Notes: generated from the sequence alone by a model not told the origin. Counted from the first letter of the stretch, positions 1-10,564 are shown. The stretch is DNA of 64,000 bases from Ustilago trichophora (GCA_900323505.1 OOIN01000040.1:248001-312000), one strand, 5' to 3'. Translations and numbers: made by a program.

Positions 1-738
1 CAGATTCAACACAGCGGCAGAGACGTACGTAGACATGCTATACAATCGATCGCAAGCATATAAAGTTGCGATGGATATTACAGTGTGGCAAGCAGCAGAA
101 AGAATCAAGAGAGAACATTGCATACAAGTGCTCTGCAACAGGCATTGGGTCGCAACAGATAGGAACACGCTTCGATTAGCAGAACATGATGCAGCAAATT
201 CTGGACAGACGAGTCGTTGCGGGACGAATATGTTTTTAGTTGTGTTTTTTTGCGTGTCCAGTGCATCAGGGGTTTACGGCATGGAAGCGCAACGGCGAAC
301 AGGTCGGTTGGAGCAATCTTTACTCTGAAGGAAGCATGACATAGTGCATCGACCTCCTCAGTACTTATGAATTAGAGAAATCCTCGATACGCCACGTCAG
401 CACCATGCTTCAGCACCATTCACAGCTCCATAATGCATGATGGCGTGACGTCTAAGCATGTTCACGAACACGGGCACCGCCACATTCAGCAGTTTCGGAT
501 CTGCCGAGCGCAGCGCTACATTCCTCACCCACCATCCCAACCTCGAGGACTTTGGGAAACACCCGAAGATGTGACGGTTCTGTTCAGTTTCCGACAACCT
601 CGACAAGGAGCTCTTGCTGCTCTGCCATGCAACACTGCGATGCTGTTGTGGATGCCCAAACAAAGTTGCGCATATTTTATCTTTTCCGCACGCGTATACT
701 GATGCTCCCTCCCCCCATTTTCATATCGACTACAACAG
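1..738 (+). other. 3' part of a long intron of the uL2 (RPL2) gene
   Basis: No reading frame here matches the missing N-terminus of uL2. The last exon begins abruptly at 739, after a pyrimidine-rich stretch ending in ACAG. A possible branch sequence (ACTGAT) lies at about 699-704. The intron is therefore at least 738 nt, long next to the 50-120 nt introns elsewhere in this window. The open stretches at 35-328 and 433-702 have no recognisable protein character. The interval may also hold an intronic RNA or regulatory DNA, but no convincing C/D or H/ACA box pair was seen. Confidence 0.7.
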
Positions 739-1345
739 TGGTGCCCCCCTTGCCAAGGTCGCTTTCCGTGACCCCTACAAGTACCGCACCCGTGTCGAGA
801 CCTTTGTTGCTACCGAGGGTCTCTCCACCGGCCAGTTTGTCTACTGCGGTAAGAAGGCTGCTCTCAACGTTGCCAACGTTCTCCCCCTCTCTTCGCTCCC
901 CGAAGGTACCATCGTCTGCAACGTCGAGGAGAAGTCTGGTGACCGTGGTTCGCTCGCCCGTACCTCGGGTAACTACGCTACCATTATTGGACACGACTCG
1001 AACGGCAAGACCTCGCGCATTCGTCTTCCCTCCGGTGCCAAGAAGACCGTCCCCTCGACCTCGCGTGCCACCATTGGCATCGTCGCCGGTGGTGGACGTA
1101 TCGACAAGCCTTTGCTCAAGGCCGGTCGTGCTCACCACAAGTTCAAGGTCAAGAGGAACTCGTGGCCTCGCACTCGTGGTGTGGCTATGAACCCCGTCGA
1201 CCACCCTCACGGTGGTGGTAACCACCAGCACATCGGCAAGCCCTCCACCCGCTCCCGCTTCGCCCCCGCCGGTCAGAAGGTCGGTCTCATCGCCGCTCGT
1301 CGTACCGGTCTCATCCGCGGTACCATCAAGACCAAGGACGCCTAA
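739..1345 (+). CDS. RPL2: 60S ribosomal protein uL2 (yeast L2 / human L8), last exon, 5'-partial
   Basis: This is a structural protein of the large ribosomal subunit at the peptidyl-transferase centre. The exon encodes roughly the last 200 of about 254 residues, starting at the conserved R-G-A-P-L-A-K-V segment. The Arg codon is split by the intron (CG|T), so the exon is entered with one base completing a codon. Family hallmarks are [17 protein letters not shown], the [20 protein letters not shown] stretch, and the near-universal [18 protein letters not shown] loop. It ends ...GTIKTKDA with TAA at 1343-1345. About 53 N-terminal residues must lie in exon(s) left of the window. Codons are strongly C-ending, as expected for a highly expressed gene. 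Confidence 0.97.
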
Positions 1346-1910
1346 ACATCTCTTGCTTCTACGCTCGCTTGACCAAGCGAAAGCTTTCGTTGGGCTGCTT
1401 GTTGCATGGGTTCTGTTTCGGTTTCTTCTGGTTTTCGGTCGCGTTTTCATCCATCCTCGAATGGTGTCGAAAGCTGTATGGAAACGGCACAGCTCTCGAT
1501 ACTCTTTTCTTCATCATCATCACCATGTATTTTGCCACATTGTTTAGGCCTTTTACCACCACATTTCATCACGCCGTTATCATACTAGGATTCAATGTTC
1601 CCTCGTCGTACTCTGAAATCGGATGCGCGCAGGGTCGTGTATTCTTTTCTTTGCACACTGCACACTTAACCACCCAAAAGAAAGATTGGTAATCTCAATC
1701 TCGTTTCTCTCGCTCCTTCACTCGCGCATTGTTTGGCATTTCAGCATTTGAGCCTCACTCTAAGCCTAATTGTCATTTGGTAAAGAAAGCACATAGTGTC
1801 GATTCAAGATCATGTGGGAATCATTGGGATTTTTACGCTTTGGTCAAAGACTCAAGGGGAATATGAGAGAAGCAGCATTGTGGGAGAGTTAATCAAGTGA
1901 GGGTCCACTC
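1346..1910. other. Intergenic, convergent 3' ends of RPL2 and gene A
   Basis: No gene is supported. The interval holds the RPL2 3' UTR (T-rich, 1346-1700) and the downstream side of gene A. Short open frames here overlap on several strands and have no protein-like composition. Confidence 0.6.
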
Positions 1911-2792
1911 TTATTGGAATTTTGCCTTGCTTTGACGAGTTTTTTTCTTCTTGAGCCCTGAAAACGGCCAAAAGGAGCGACTTTTGTGATGGTCGGATTC
2001 GCGTTCTTGTCTGAGAATTGCCGCTTGTGCTTCTTGCTGTTGCTGCAAGTGGAGCTGTTGCAAATGTTGTTGTTGAAGCAGCTCTTGTTGACGTTGCATC
2101 TTCTGTTGTTGTTGTAACAGTTGATGCTGTTCTTGTTGCCTTAGTTGACGCTGCTGTTGTTGCTGTTGCTGGTATTCTTGTTGCAATTGCCAGCGCTGGT
2201 GACTCTCAAGTTGATGTTGCCATAGCTGTTGCTGTTGGTCCCAATTTGACTGGCGTTGCTGTGTCTCGGGGGATAGGGGGGGTCTTCGGATCTTTGTCGC
2301 CATCAAGTGTGCATCGTTATTGTCGACGGCAGCGGAGGAGGAAGAGGAGGAGGAGGTGGGGCCAACTTGAGGTGCATGTTCACGACCTGCTGGGATTCGG
2401 TAGGCGATATGGCTTTCGAGCGCTTCATGAGACTCTTTGGCTATGATCCCTAAGCGTAAGCGCGCAGGTTGGTCAGTGACAAGCCCTCGGGTAGGAGAGT
2501 TGACTACGTGCCAATCGTGCTCATACGACTCGGGCAAATGAGGCCGATGACCTTCTCGTATGTCTCGAAATCCCAACCAACCCGCTTCTCGCCACCAATC
2601 CGGCGAGCCCACCTCGGCGATCTCATCTAGACCTTCTTCCAATATACCCTCCCCGAGCGGAGGAATCGGCGCCCCAAGTGTGAAGCAGGGCGAAAAATGA
2701 AGGCCAACGAAGAGGAAGAGAAGCAGGATTAATGTTGTTGTTGTTGTTGAAAGGAGGTGTTGGAGAGGTGAGGGGCTGGGAGAGGACGACAT
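1911..2792 (-). CDS. Gene A: predicted secreted Gln-rich protein, candidate effector
   Basis: The frame is open from 2966, but the Met at 2792 is preferred because it places a signal peptide at the N-terminus: polar MSSSPSPSP, then a hydrophobic LILLLFLFVGL core, ending before A-P-I-P. The resulting protein is 293 residues. The mature start APIPPLGEG resembles the AAPxP starts of its neighbours. A Trp-containing block (DWWREAGWLGFRDIREGH) follows, then a Ser run, then about 110 residues dominated by Gln/Leu/His. It closes with a basic tail (LKKKKTRQSKAKFQ) that could act as a nuclear or nucleic-acid binding signal, which is inference. A TATATA box lies on this strand at about 3175-3184, some 385 nt upstream, so a long leader or unseen 5' exon is possible. 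The family is not recognised. It is first in a six-gene minus-strand array of secreted proteins. Confidence 0.75.
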   Translation of the reverse strand: MSSSPSPSPLQHLLSTTTTTLILLLFLFVGLHFSPCFTLGAPIPPLGEGILEEGLDEIAEVGSPDWWREAGWLGFRDIREGHRPHLPESYEHDWHVVNSPTRGLVTDQPARLRLGIIAKESHEALESHIAYRIPAGREHAPQVGPTSSSSSSSAAVDNNDAHLMATKIRRPPLSPETQQRQSNWDQQQQLWQHQLESHQRWQLQQEYQQQQQQQRQLRQQEQHQLLQQQQKMQRQQELLQQQHLQQLHLQQQQEAQAAILRQERESDHHKSRSFWPFSGLKKKKTRQSKAKFQ

Positions 2793-4124
2793 TGTTCTTT
2801 TTCGTGATAATGTTGGATTCGTGGATTCTTTGTTGCTACGAGGTGGTGAACAGAGATGGATCTTTCGTGACAACAACGCTGACAGACAGCTGATATTGAA
2901 GTGGATGCCAAAGGTTCTATGAGTGGAATGAGGTTGATGTAAGAGGCCGTCGATTCCGGCGAGCAAAAAAGCTTCTTACCCGGAGTAATCCGTCGGCTCA
3001 AACCCTCACACCTTTGCCGGAGTGTCAACAACAACGACAAAGAGGGTTGTTTTTTAAAGTTCAAACACAGGAACGGGAGCGCAAACTTGGGGGTGTAAGG
3101 CACCGCTCCGAGTCAACCTTGGCGACTCTCTCTCTGGGAAACCATTGCTGCGCACATCATGTGAGACGTACAGCAGTATATAAACGTTATACACCCTCCC
3201 TCTTGATCCCTTCTATCTTAGTCTCTTTCCTTCGATCTCATTTTTTGCTCGATACAATTGGACGAGGTTGTTCTTTTCAACAAATGCAGCAATTTGAGAT
3301 TTCTCACCCCTTGGGAACAGATGACACATTTCATAAAGTGGTTTGGTGGTGATGACGAGGTCGATTCCGCTCAAAAGGCGAAGGGAGAAGGGGTGGCGTC
3401 TGTGCTGCTCAAACACAAGCGCGGGAAATGCCATACATGCACAGAGATGACATTGCATCTCCCTAGCATATACACAACACGATGCACGATAGCGCAATAC
3501 AATGGGAAAATTTTTACACACACACACACACACGCAAGAGATGCTCTTATATCATTGCATAAACACACCAAAAAGCAATCGCACACACACACACACACAC
3601 ACACACAGAGCGAAAGAGGGAACACGAAGCTCGATTTGTGGGACGGTGACTTTTTGCGGCCAATTTCATAAGCGTGAGAGTCTTCCATTCCCTTGAAGCA
3701 AAGGGAAAGGAGAAAGAGGGGACCCTCGGCCGAGTCCGAATCCGAATCGATTCGACTCGACCGGGTTGGGTTTGATTCGGTTCGTTTGATAGTGGGAGAA
3801 GGATCGTAAAGTGCGATACGGTAGACTATGGTTTCTACCGACGACAAAAAAAAAAAAAAAAAAAAAAAAGAAAAGAAAAAAAGAGTGCTGTTACTCCTTC
3901 GGCTTTTGATCATGATGATGGTGATGGTGGTGGTGGTGATGCGATGTATGAAGGTGGGGGGATGGGTGTGGGAAAGGGTTGTCGTGCTTTTGGCGGTTGG
4001 GAATCGTGAGATTGCCTTTGGTGAGCGGGACTCGGATTTCGAGTCGACATTCGAGGAAAACCGCAGCCCTGCTCATACAGCCCTCGCGGAGCCCGCGACT
4101 CAATAAAGCTACCCAAAAAAGCGA
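2793..4124. other. Intergenic between genes A and B with microsatellites
   Basis: No gene is supported. It contains CA repeats at about 3515-3534 and 3583-3606, a 24-nt A run at 3846-3869, and a TATATA-type box for the minus strand at about 3175-3184. The open frames here mostly translate repeats (Thr-His, Lys or His runs). Confidence 0.6.
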
Positions 4125-4820
4125 TCAGTACTTGAAGCGTCCTTGATCAGCGTCCTTGAACCGGCTTGTGTCCTCTGAAGGGTATGAGCCATCCCGCGTA
4201 GGCGATCTCATCACCTCTTTCCACTGCTCGGGGGTAATCTTCCCTTGTCGTTCCAGCTTGTTCTGCTCCAACGCCATCTCGACCACGTTAGCGAATGATG
4301 GACTCTGCTTTTTGGTCATGTCCCTTAAAGGTGAACTTCCCTTCTTCTTGAACCTCTCCTTCTTCAAGGCTGTTAAGGCTGCGTTGCGGAAACGAAGGGC
4401 GGACGGGCTTTGCGGTTCCACATGGGCCGAGCCAGAAGGCACAACTGCATCGTACTCCGAGCCCTTGAAGGGGAAGGGGTTTGCACGGCCAACTTGAGGA
4501 TGGGGAGTATACGGAGTAGCTGGCAAGTTTTCATACACTTTTGGATCCGCCGCGTCGTAAACAGGTCTGCCCTGAGTAACGTGCAAGCGGGGAGGAGCAT
4601 GCAGTCGGAATCCACCTGTTTCTGCGCGGAAGGTAGACGGAGGAGGTATGTGAGCGTTGGTCAGACTGAGATCGGTCAGAGCCTCCTCTATTCCTTGCAA
4701 GTTTGACGTTGCGACCTTTTCCACTGCCTTGTAATCCATGGGTGCACCCAGTGGTGCAGCCATAGCGGTTTTCATGGAGAAAAGAGCCAGCAGCAGGGTG
4801 GTTGCAGTGAAGGATCGCAT
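4125..4820 (-). CDS. Gene B: predicted secreted protein, candidate effector
   Basis: A single-exon 231-residue protein. The N-terminus MRSFTATTLLLALFSMKTAMA is a classical signal peptide, with cleavage expected after A-M-A before APLGAPMDYK. The mature part has no cysteine. It starts with a predicted helical stretch (KAVEKVATSNLQGIEEALTD), continues through a Pro/His/Tyr-rich middle, and ends with a charged helical region (ALKKERFKKKGSS, then FANVVEMALEQNKLERQG and KITPEQWKEVMRS). It shares the AAP mature start with genes C, D, E and G but otherwise differs, so it is a distant member or a separate family. A TATAAG sequence lies at 4966-4971, about 146 nt upstream. No known domain is recognised. 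A role outside the fungal cell is inferred from the signal peptide and its cluster neighbours. Confidence 0.85.
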   Translation of the reverse strand: MRSFTATTLLLALFSMKTAMAAPLGAPMDYKAVEKVATSNLQGIEEALTDLSLTNAHIPPPSTFRAETGGFRLHAPPRLHVTQGRPVYDAADPKVYENLPATPYTPHPQVGRANPFPFKGSEYDAVVPSGSAHVEPQSPSALRFRNAALTALKKERFKKKGSSPLRDMTKKQSPSFANVVEMALEQNKLERQGKITPEQWKEVMRSPTRDGSYPSEDTSRFKDADQGRFKY

Positions 4821-4890
4821 TTTTATTCGTCGAGTACGCTTCGGTGATGAACAAGTAAATTGAATGAGAGTGTGTATGTGAGAGCAGTAT

Positions 4891-4919
4891 AGTGGAGTGG
4901 AGTGGAGTGGAGTGGAGTG
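4891..4919. repeat. GGAGT pentamer tandem repeat in the gene B leader
   Basis: Five to six uninterrupted copies of the 5-bp unit GGAGT lie between the TATA-like box and the start of gene B, inside the probable 5' untranslated region. Confidence 0.9.
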
Positions 4920-4971
4920 TAGGAGACGATGGAGAATGATGAAGCAGTGGAAAAGAGGGGGCGCTTCTTAT

Positions 4972-6022
4972 AGCACGAAGGGCGACGTGTGTTTACAAAC
5001 AAGCTGAGCAAGGGTACGTGACAACCGGTTCAGAGGGCGCCATATGCTCCACTGTTGCCGTTGCTGTTGCCGTTGCAGTGTGGCCGCCCTGATGTCTTGC
5101 AATTCTGGGCTGCGGGACCACATTGTGCAGCAACAAAGCCGTGCAATTCACACAGGCGCCCCAATGATTCGCACGCGTACTGCGCAAGTAACGGCGGTCT
5201 CTTGCTGCCAAGCCTCACGTTCCACACAAAACGGCATTGCTGATCCACACCAAAGCTGTCGCCTCCCATCACACACACAACCACACACACAAAGAAGGTG
5301 CGATCTTCACCAGCCAAGCGCAGCTAAGATGGGAGGTCCACCGTCCCACACTCGAAAAAAAAAAAACCATGTGCATGGTCGTAAGTCACCATGTCCCACC
5401 ACTCACCGTAGCAGCAGAGTGGTTGAAAACCACGCCAGAGCCCACCAACGGCAAATGATGAACGAGGGTGGAATCGAAGGACGAGTGCGCCCGGCTTGGC
5501 TGTGGTCCAGACTATCACCAAGGCTATCATCGACTTTTCTGTACACTCAGGAACCTCAAGGTTCAGAGCTCATGTGTGGGCCCAACTTTCACTGGGCCGA
5601 GCTGGCTACTGTATCCTCGGATGTTGCGGCAGTGATCATATTTTCTGCTTTGTTCAGAAGACGTACACGAGTATGAAACTGAGTTCAAACTTGAAGCCAT
5701 TTTGCAAGCTAGCGATGATATCAATCATGTCGAAATCGTATGTGGTACGGCGAAACAAGCGATCGACAATGTTTCGCCGAGGAGTGATATGAGGGAATTG
5801 CATTGAGGAAAGAAGCTGTGATGGTGGTGTCCCATCTTTTGTATCTGACATAGGAGCATGTAAAGAGAATAACGATCAAAGGGGATGGCGAGGCTCAGGA
5901 TTAAGGACGAAGAAAGGAACGACAAGGAACGATAGACACCCAGACTCCTGCGCGCTAGAGACTCGGAGATTAACAAACTCGAGGAATGGAGCGCAAGAAG
6001 AGTAGCTCTGTCAATAATATCT
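4972..6022. other. Intergenic between genes B and C
   Basis: No gene is supported. The frames at 5044-5676 (plus) and 5725-6078 (minus) are the longest. The latter overlaps the end of gene C in another frame and carries on past the C stop with a hydrophobic but unremarkable sequence. Confidence 0.5.
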
Positions 6023-6889
6023 TCAGTGACTCCAGGGATAGTTGTCACGTGGGGGAGAAACAATCTGTCCAGGTGCACCTTCCATGAAATCTAATCAAGG
6101 AAAGAGATGGTATAGTAGACAGAGGCAGACAAATTTTCACATGGTCAGCTTTTCAACTGCATCAAACTGATCTGGCGGGCACCCCTCGCACGAAAAATAC
6201 TTACGACGGTTATTTCCCATCTCTGCGAACGACTGGCCAGGGTAAGAATAACCTGGCCGGTATGTATAGGGCGACCAGATGCCCTGGTTGCTGGGATGGC
6301 TGCCATGGGAGCCCACATAGCTGCCATGGGAACCCGGGTAGTTGTTGGTATAGCCCGCATAGTCGCCATGAGGAGGATAAGCGGCAGGGGCGTGTTGAGT
6401 AGGATTCTGCGAGAAAGCGGAATAGTGCTCTGTTGAGCCACCGTACTGCATTCCGCCGTACGAAGGCTGCGAATGAGGTCTAACGCCAGTCGGAAGCATA
6501 TGATCCATGCCAACAAAATGGCCACTAGATTCAGCAGCAGGAGCGTGACGCTGCCCACCACGGTGAGCAGGATCAGGATACGCGGGCGTAGTCGACGGCT
6601 GGCGAAGGGGACTACCCGGAGGCGAATTTTCCGGGGTAGAACCGGCACTCCCCTTGTGTTCGGAGTGAGGCGGAGACGGTACTCTGCCCCATCCCGGATG
6701 CTCGGGGTCATGAACGAAACCCTCAGAATAAATTGACTCTTCTACCTTTCGCGACTTTCCGGACCCGAGTTTTGAGAGCACCTTTTTGGCACCCGATAAT
6801 GCACCGGTGAGTCCGGGCTGAGGCAGAGGGGCAGCGAGAGTGAGGGCGCAGGTGGACAGCGCCAAAGCAACAAAAATATTGAGCTTCAT
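6023..6889 (-). CDS. Gene C: predicted secreted Pro/His/Gly/Ser-rich protein of the cluster family, two exons
   Basis: Exon 1 is 6889-6205 and exon 2 is 6090-6023, with a 114-nt intron at 6091-6204 (donor GTAAGT, acceptor TTAG, phase 1). The product is 250 residues. The start at 6889 is chosen over 6928 because it gives the signal peptide MKLNIFVALALSTCALTLA before APLPQPG, the same pattern as D and E. A short basic segment follows (SGAKKVLSKLGSGKSRK), then a disordered body rich in Pro, His, Gly, Ser and Tyr. The body includes repeated S-H-G units (GSHGSYVGSHGSHPSNQG). The spliced C-terminus ends PPRDNYPWSH. Without splicing the frame stays open for 22 codons with a different, two-Cys tail, stopping at 6137. 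The splice is inferred from signals and from the same-phase junctions in D and G. TATAAATA lies at 6981-6988. Confidence 0.8.
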
Positions 6890-6980
6890 GGTGGAAGAAT
6901 GATAACTGACCCAAGGATAAGGAGACACAAGAGGAGCGATGTGAATGGAAAGGTTGCCGGCTCACATCAAAACTGTACCC

Positions 6981-6998
6981 TATTTATAGCTTTGACGT
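6981..6998 (-). promoter_or_regulatory. Core promoter of gene C (ACGTCAAAG plus TATAAATA)
   Basis: On the minus strand this reads ACGTCAAAGCTATAAATA, about 95 nt upstream of the gene C start. The CGTCAAAG-N-TATAAA arrangement recurs upstream of gene D at 9119-9134. The assignment as a promoter is inferred from position and shared sequence. Confidence 0.6.
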
Positions 6999-8543
6999 AG
7001 ATACAATGTCACGAAGTCTTGAGGCCCCTCAGGTGGACAATCCAGCCCATGTCCGAGCATTGTTGTCTGTCTGAGAAACAGCCAAAATGCACCACTTTTG
7101 CCGTAGGTGATTGAAACTTGGAATGATATGACTTGCACAAAGTGTGACTACGGTGGGTATAGCAGGATGCTCATGGCATTGCTGCCTAAAGGATGTTGAG
7201 CTTGTGTTGTCTGTGGGCCCGAGATTGTGGGATCCCAGAAGCAGCCGCTCTACACCAGAGATACAACGGGCTGCTCCAGCCTGTACGATGCTGCATCGTC
7301 TTGCGAGCAACGGATTTTGGTGGGCTGATGCTGAAAATACAATAAGCACTTGAAATCTTCTCGCTGTGATCTGTGCGTCCGAGTCGCATTTCACTGTGGC
7401 GTTGGAATGATCTGAGCTGGCAAACATGCTGTCAAACAATGTTTCGCGGCCAGAATCTTCATATCAGCTCTGAAAAGGTTGTTGTGGGACAGCAATCTAT
7501 CCGCCAACGATGCCACAGCGTCTTTCTGCGACGTTGTGGGAGGATCACGGCAGCACATCTCTCTCAAGCCTCCAGTCACTGGTCCTGTTGCCGAACTCAC
7601 TTCTCTCAAGGCCTACTTCCAAAGTGCTTTACTTTCTTATAGCAGAGTTTGCAAACGAACAAAGCTGCACTGTGAAAGAAGAAACAAATCAAGCCTGGTC
7701 GGGAAGAAGAGTGCACAGGACTTTCCTTCTCCGATGTCGGTGATAGGAGCCGAAGATATATGTGCACACCGCGAATCCTCCCACCGAATCTGCATCGAGA
7801 CCTGTCTGCATTGCTGCATCATGTCATGCGAGCCACTTAATCGCTTTTAACGGACCCTAGAGCCCGCCGCCTACAAGCGGGACCTTTCGCTGTCCATCCA
7901 GCTCCCTGTTGAATTCATGCTGCGGTAGGGTAAGACCAGCACGGGATGAGAAGAATTCATAAAGCGGTAGGTGTGATGGCTTGCATGACCGGCATGTTTC
8001 AAAGAGAGTGGGCAAAGATAAAATGGGGACATTCTCAGATCGATGCACCTTCGGTATCCAAGGTAGCGTGGTGAAATACATCTGGCCTGACAAAGCGACT
8101 TAGACCCCTCACTTGCTCCCACCTCGCCCACTCAGAGATGAGACAGTGTACCGAGATGATGCAGCATTGACTGAAGATGGACTAGATGAAAAAGCGTGGG
8201 TCCATGTCTAGTGATCCGCTCATTGTCTAGGTGCAGAGTTCAATCCATCACAGGCTGTCAAAATTAGGCTTCTGAAGGACAAAATTGAGGATACAATAGA
8301 AAGGATGCAAGCCTGCCTGCTTTTTGGCGAATGTGAAACATGGATAGAACGAGGCATAGATGAATAGGCGGGGCGTGGATTTGGTCTTGATAGAACGGCG
8401 AAGGACTGTGCGGCGGAGTCGAGGAGAGCACTTGTTCGTGTTCGACATGAGGAAAAGGATAGCGAGCTCTGTCTCCCTTTCAGCACTGGTCTGGTCGCAG
8501 CCTTAGCCGGACTAAGGGTAGTCAAGTAGATGTCTGATCTCAT
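6999..8543. other. Intergenic between genes C and D
   Basis: No gene is supported with confidence. The interval 8248-8448 (minus) holds a frame whose start, DQTSAERETELAILF, resembles the putative second exon of gene E (DQTRAREKDSLTAVLF). It is probably a remnant of a longer ancestral 3' exon of this family. A plus-strand frame at 7479-7850 is Cys-rich at its end but has no signal peptide and is not recognised. Confidence 0.5.
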
Positions 8544-9052
8544 TTAATCAATAGGCTGGACTGTAGAATGTAGAGAAAGAAACACGACAGCGTCAATATC
8601 AGACTGGGAAGCTTTCTGTGTAAAGAAGGACAACGTGTGTACTCACATGTTCCAGTACTAGCATCCCAACGATGGCTGGGCCGGACTGGCTCAGACGGGA
8701 GCGAGAGCGACTGAGGCTGAGGCCAGGTCTGACGCGGATCAATTACTCGGGGGTCAGGTCGGGGATAGGCAGGAGGAGGTCCATTGAGGGCCTGGGGCCG
8801 ATTCGGATGAGGCGGAGAATTGAACCCGCCCCTGGTATCGCGTTCGTAGATATAAGCAGTGGGCGGATGGGAAAGGGTGTGAGAAGCTTCCGGGCCAGTC
8901 GCAATTTCGCGAGCAGCCGCGCTTCCTCCACTTCGACCTGCGCTTGCGGCCTTCCCGAACGCTCTTCCGAAAGCACCCAGAGGTATGGGAGCAGCGAGCG
9001 TGGGAGCACTGCTCGACAGGACCAAAGCAATGACGGCGATGTTGAGCTTCAT
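8544..9052 (-). CDS. Gene D: predicted secreted protein of the cluster family, two exons
   Basis: Exon 1 is 9052-8647 and exon 2 is 8560-8544, with an 86-nt intron (donor GTGAGT at 8646-8641, acceptor CTACAG, phase 1). The product is 140 residues. The signal peptide is MKLNIAVIALVLSSSAPTLA. The mature start APIPLGAFGRAFGKAASAGR is closely similar to gene E (APLPLGGFGSMFGRVARAGR). A Y-I-Y-E-R-D-T-R-G-G-F motif follows, and then a Pro-rich tail. The short last exon adds only F-Q-P-I-D. Unspliced, the frame continues into a hydrophobic C-terminus. An alternative downstream acceptor near 8478-8500 would join the conserved DQTSAERE segment, so the exact 3' end is uncertain. The start codon lies in one copy of an 18-bp duplication. 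Confidence 0.78.
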
Positions 9053-9085
9053 ATCGAGGGTGACTGAAATATCGAGGGTGACTGA
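9050..9085. repeat. Tandem 18-bp duplication spanning the gene D start codon
   Basis: On the plus strand, ATATCGAGGGTGACTGA occurs twice in a row. The copy nearest the gene includes the CAT complementary to the start codon. The duplication lengthens the 5' leader by one unit. Confidence 0.85.
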
Positions 9086-9118
9086 GTGTCAAGTCATGAA
9101 AGGCTTGGTGTGAACAGT

Positions 9119-9134
9119 CTTTATACCTTTGACG
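9119..9134 (-). promoter_or_regulatory. Core promoter of gene D (CGTCAAAG plus TATAAAG)
   Basis: The minus strand reads CGTCAAAGGTATAAAG about 70 nt upstream of the gene D start. It is nearly identical to the gene C promoter element. Gene E has TATAAATA at 11277-11284, and a related CGTCAAGCAAAG at 11302-11313. Confidence 0.6.
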
Positions 9135-10564
9135 AGCTACGTAGCCCACTTTAAGCATGCGTTGTTCAACTGAGAGCCTTCGAGCACAACCGTTACACTG
9201 CCGACATTTTGTTAGACTCGACAGCTGTTCTGACAAAAAGGGGTGTAAGCTGAACTTTGCTGCAAAGTAACCACGCTCTCATGGGAAACGAATCGGCGTT
9301 GGCGGACCCTGGGAACAAAGTAGGTGATCAAGCTCCGCGACTGAGCCGTGAACAACTAGCAACCCCTGTGGGCTGTTGCTCGGGTGTTCATGCTCAGGGA
9401 CAACTAAACCTACGAGCGGCACAACATTCTCTCTGGCTCTGCAACTTCCCAGGCTGAAATGAACAGCTGCTCTGAAGTCACTCAATCACATGCTGTCAGC
9501 GTCACGTTGATGTGATGGAGTAGACCTAGCGGTCTGGATCGAGACGTACCGTACACATGAGCGAAAAGACATCCTCGCTCCGAGCCCACGCGCTTGGACT
9601 CCGCCGACCATACACACGTCAACAACAGAACAACCTCGTAAGCAGGCTCGCCGTCTGTATCCAAAGCCACCAACATGCACAACTTCTGTACGTCGTTAGC
9701 TGCTGTAACCACAGCAGGGCTTTGATACAATTTCATTTGCCGTTGCTTTGCCATCTCACAAATTCGACGTCGCACTTTACAACCCTGTGTCCCGGCTGCA
9801 TCAAGGCGGCCTCACTAATGTAATAGCTCAAGATTGTCTTTGCGCCCAGTACACATTGTTTACTCGCTTCTTCGGGCAGGCATTCTCTGCTGCAAGATAA
9901 ACCTGGTTAGTAGACATGGCAGCCTGAGAACGACGACGTTTTTTCAAGTTGATCTCGAAAGTGATCTGTGTCCCAGATTTTTGGACAGCTGTCATGATCA
10001 GACATTCGCAAAGAGACGTATAGTCGAAGTGCTTCAATGAAACATGAGTCTCCATGAGGCTCAAAGTTGAGTATTTAACCCTTCTAGGTTTTAAGGATGA
10101 GCACGGATACTTGTTGAAACGCACAGGATACGGAGCATTTTGTTTTTGCATGGAGATGGTAATGAAACTTGAATTCTGCTGCCGACCAACGAGGACGTAC
10201 AGGCGGTGTGGATGAAACAAAACATGTGGGCATGGATGAAGGGTCGTGGAGTGAACAAAGTCGAACGATCATGGTGAGGAGAAGGCGATACTCGCGCGGA
10301 TATTCTTGAGAGTCTCTCGGAACAGGACGGCGGTAAGCGAATCCTTCTCTCTAGCACGAGTCTGGTCAAGGACAGCCGAAATGAGTATTAGCGTGATTGG
10401 CTCCCAGGTAGGTTCGAGGAGATCCTGAGGGTAGGGCTTATCTGACGGCCATAATGTGCACGGAAAAGCAATGAAACACCACGTCAGAATTGGATGTTTC
10501 GAGTACGCTATACAAAGATAGTAGGCACAACATGTACTCACGTTCTCCAGTATGCTGGTCTCGA
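9135..10564. other. Intergenic between D and E, including a possible extra 3' exon of gene E
   Basis: No independent gene is supported. The conserved splice donor for the family (GTGAGT at 10541-10536) lies downstream of the gene E stop. It pairs with an acceptor ending at 10442. The frame from 10441 to 10269 is open for 57 codons and begins with K-P-Y-P-Q-D-L-L-E-P-T-W. This is treated as a candidate exon or remnant. Confidence 0.45.

Noticed and set aside
7479..7850. Plus-strand frame with a Cys-rich end between genes C and D
   Set aside because: Opposite strand to the array, no secretion signal, and no similarity to the family.
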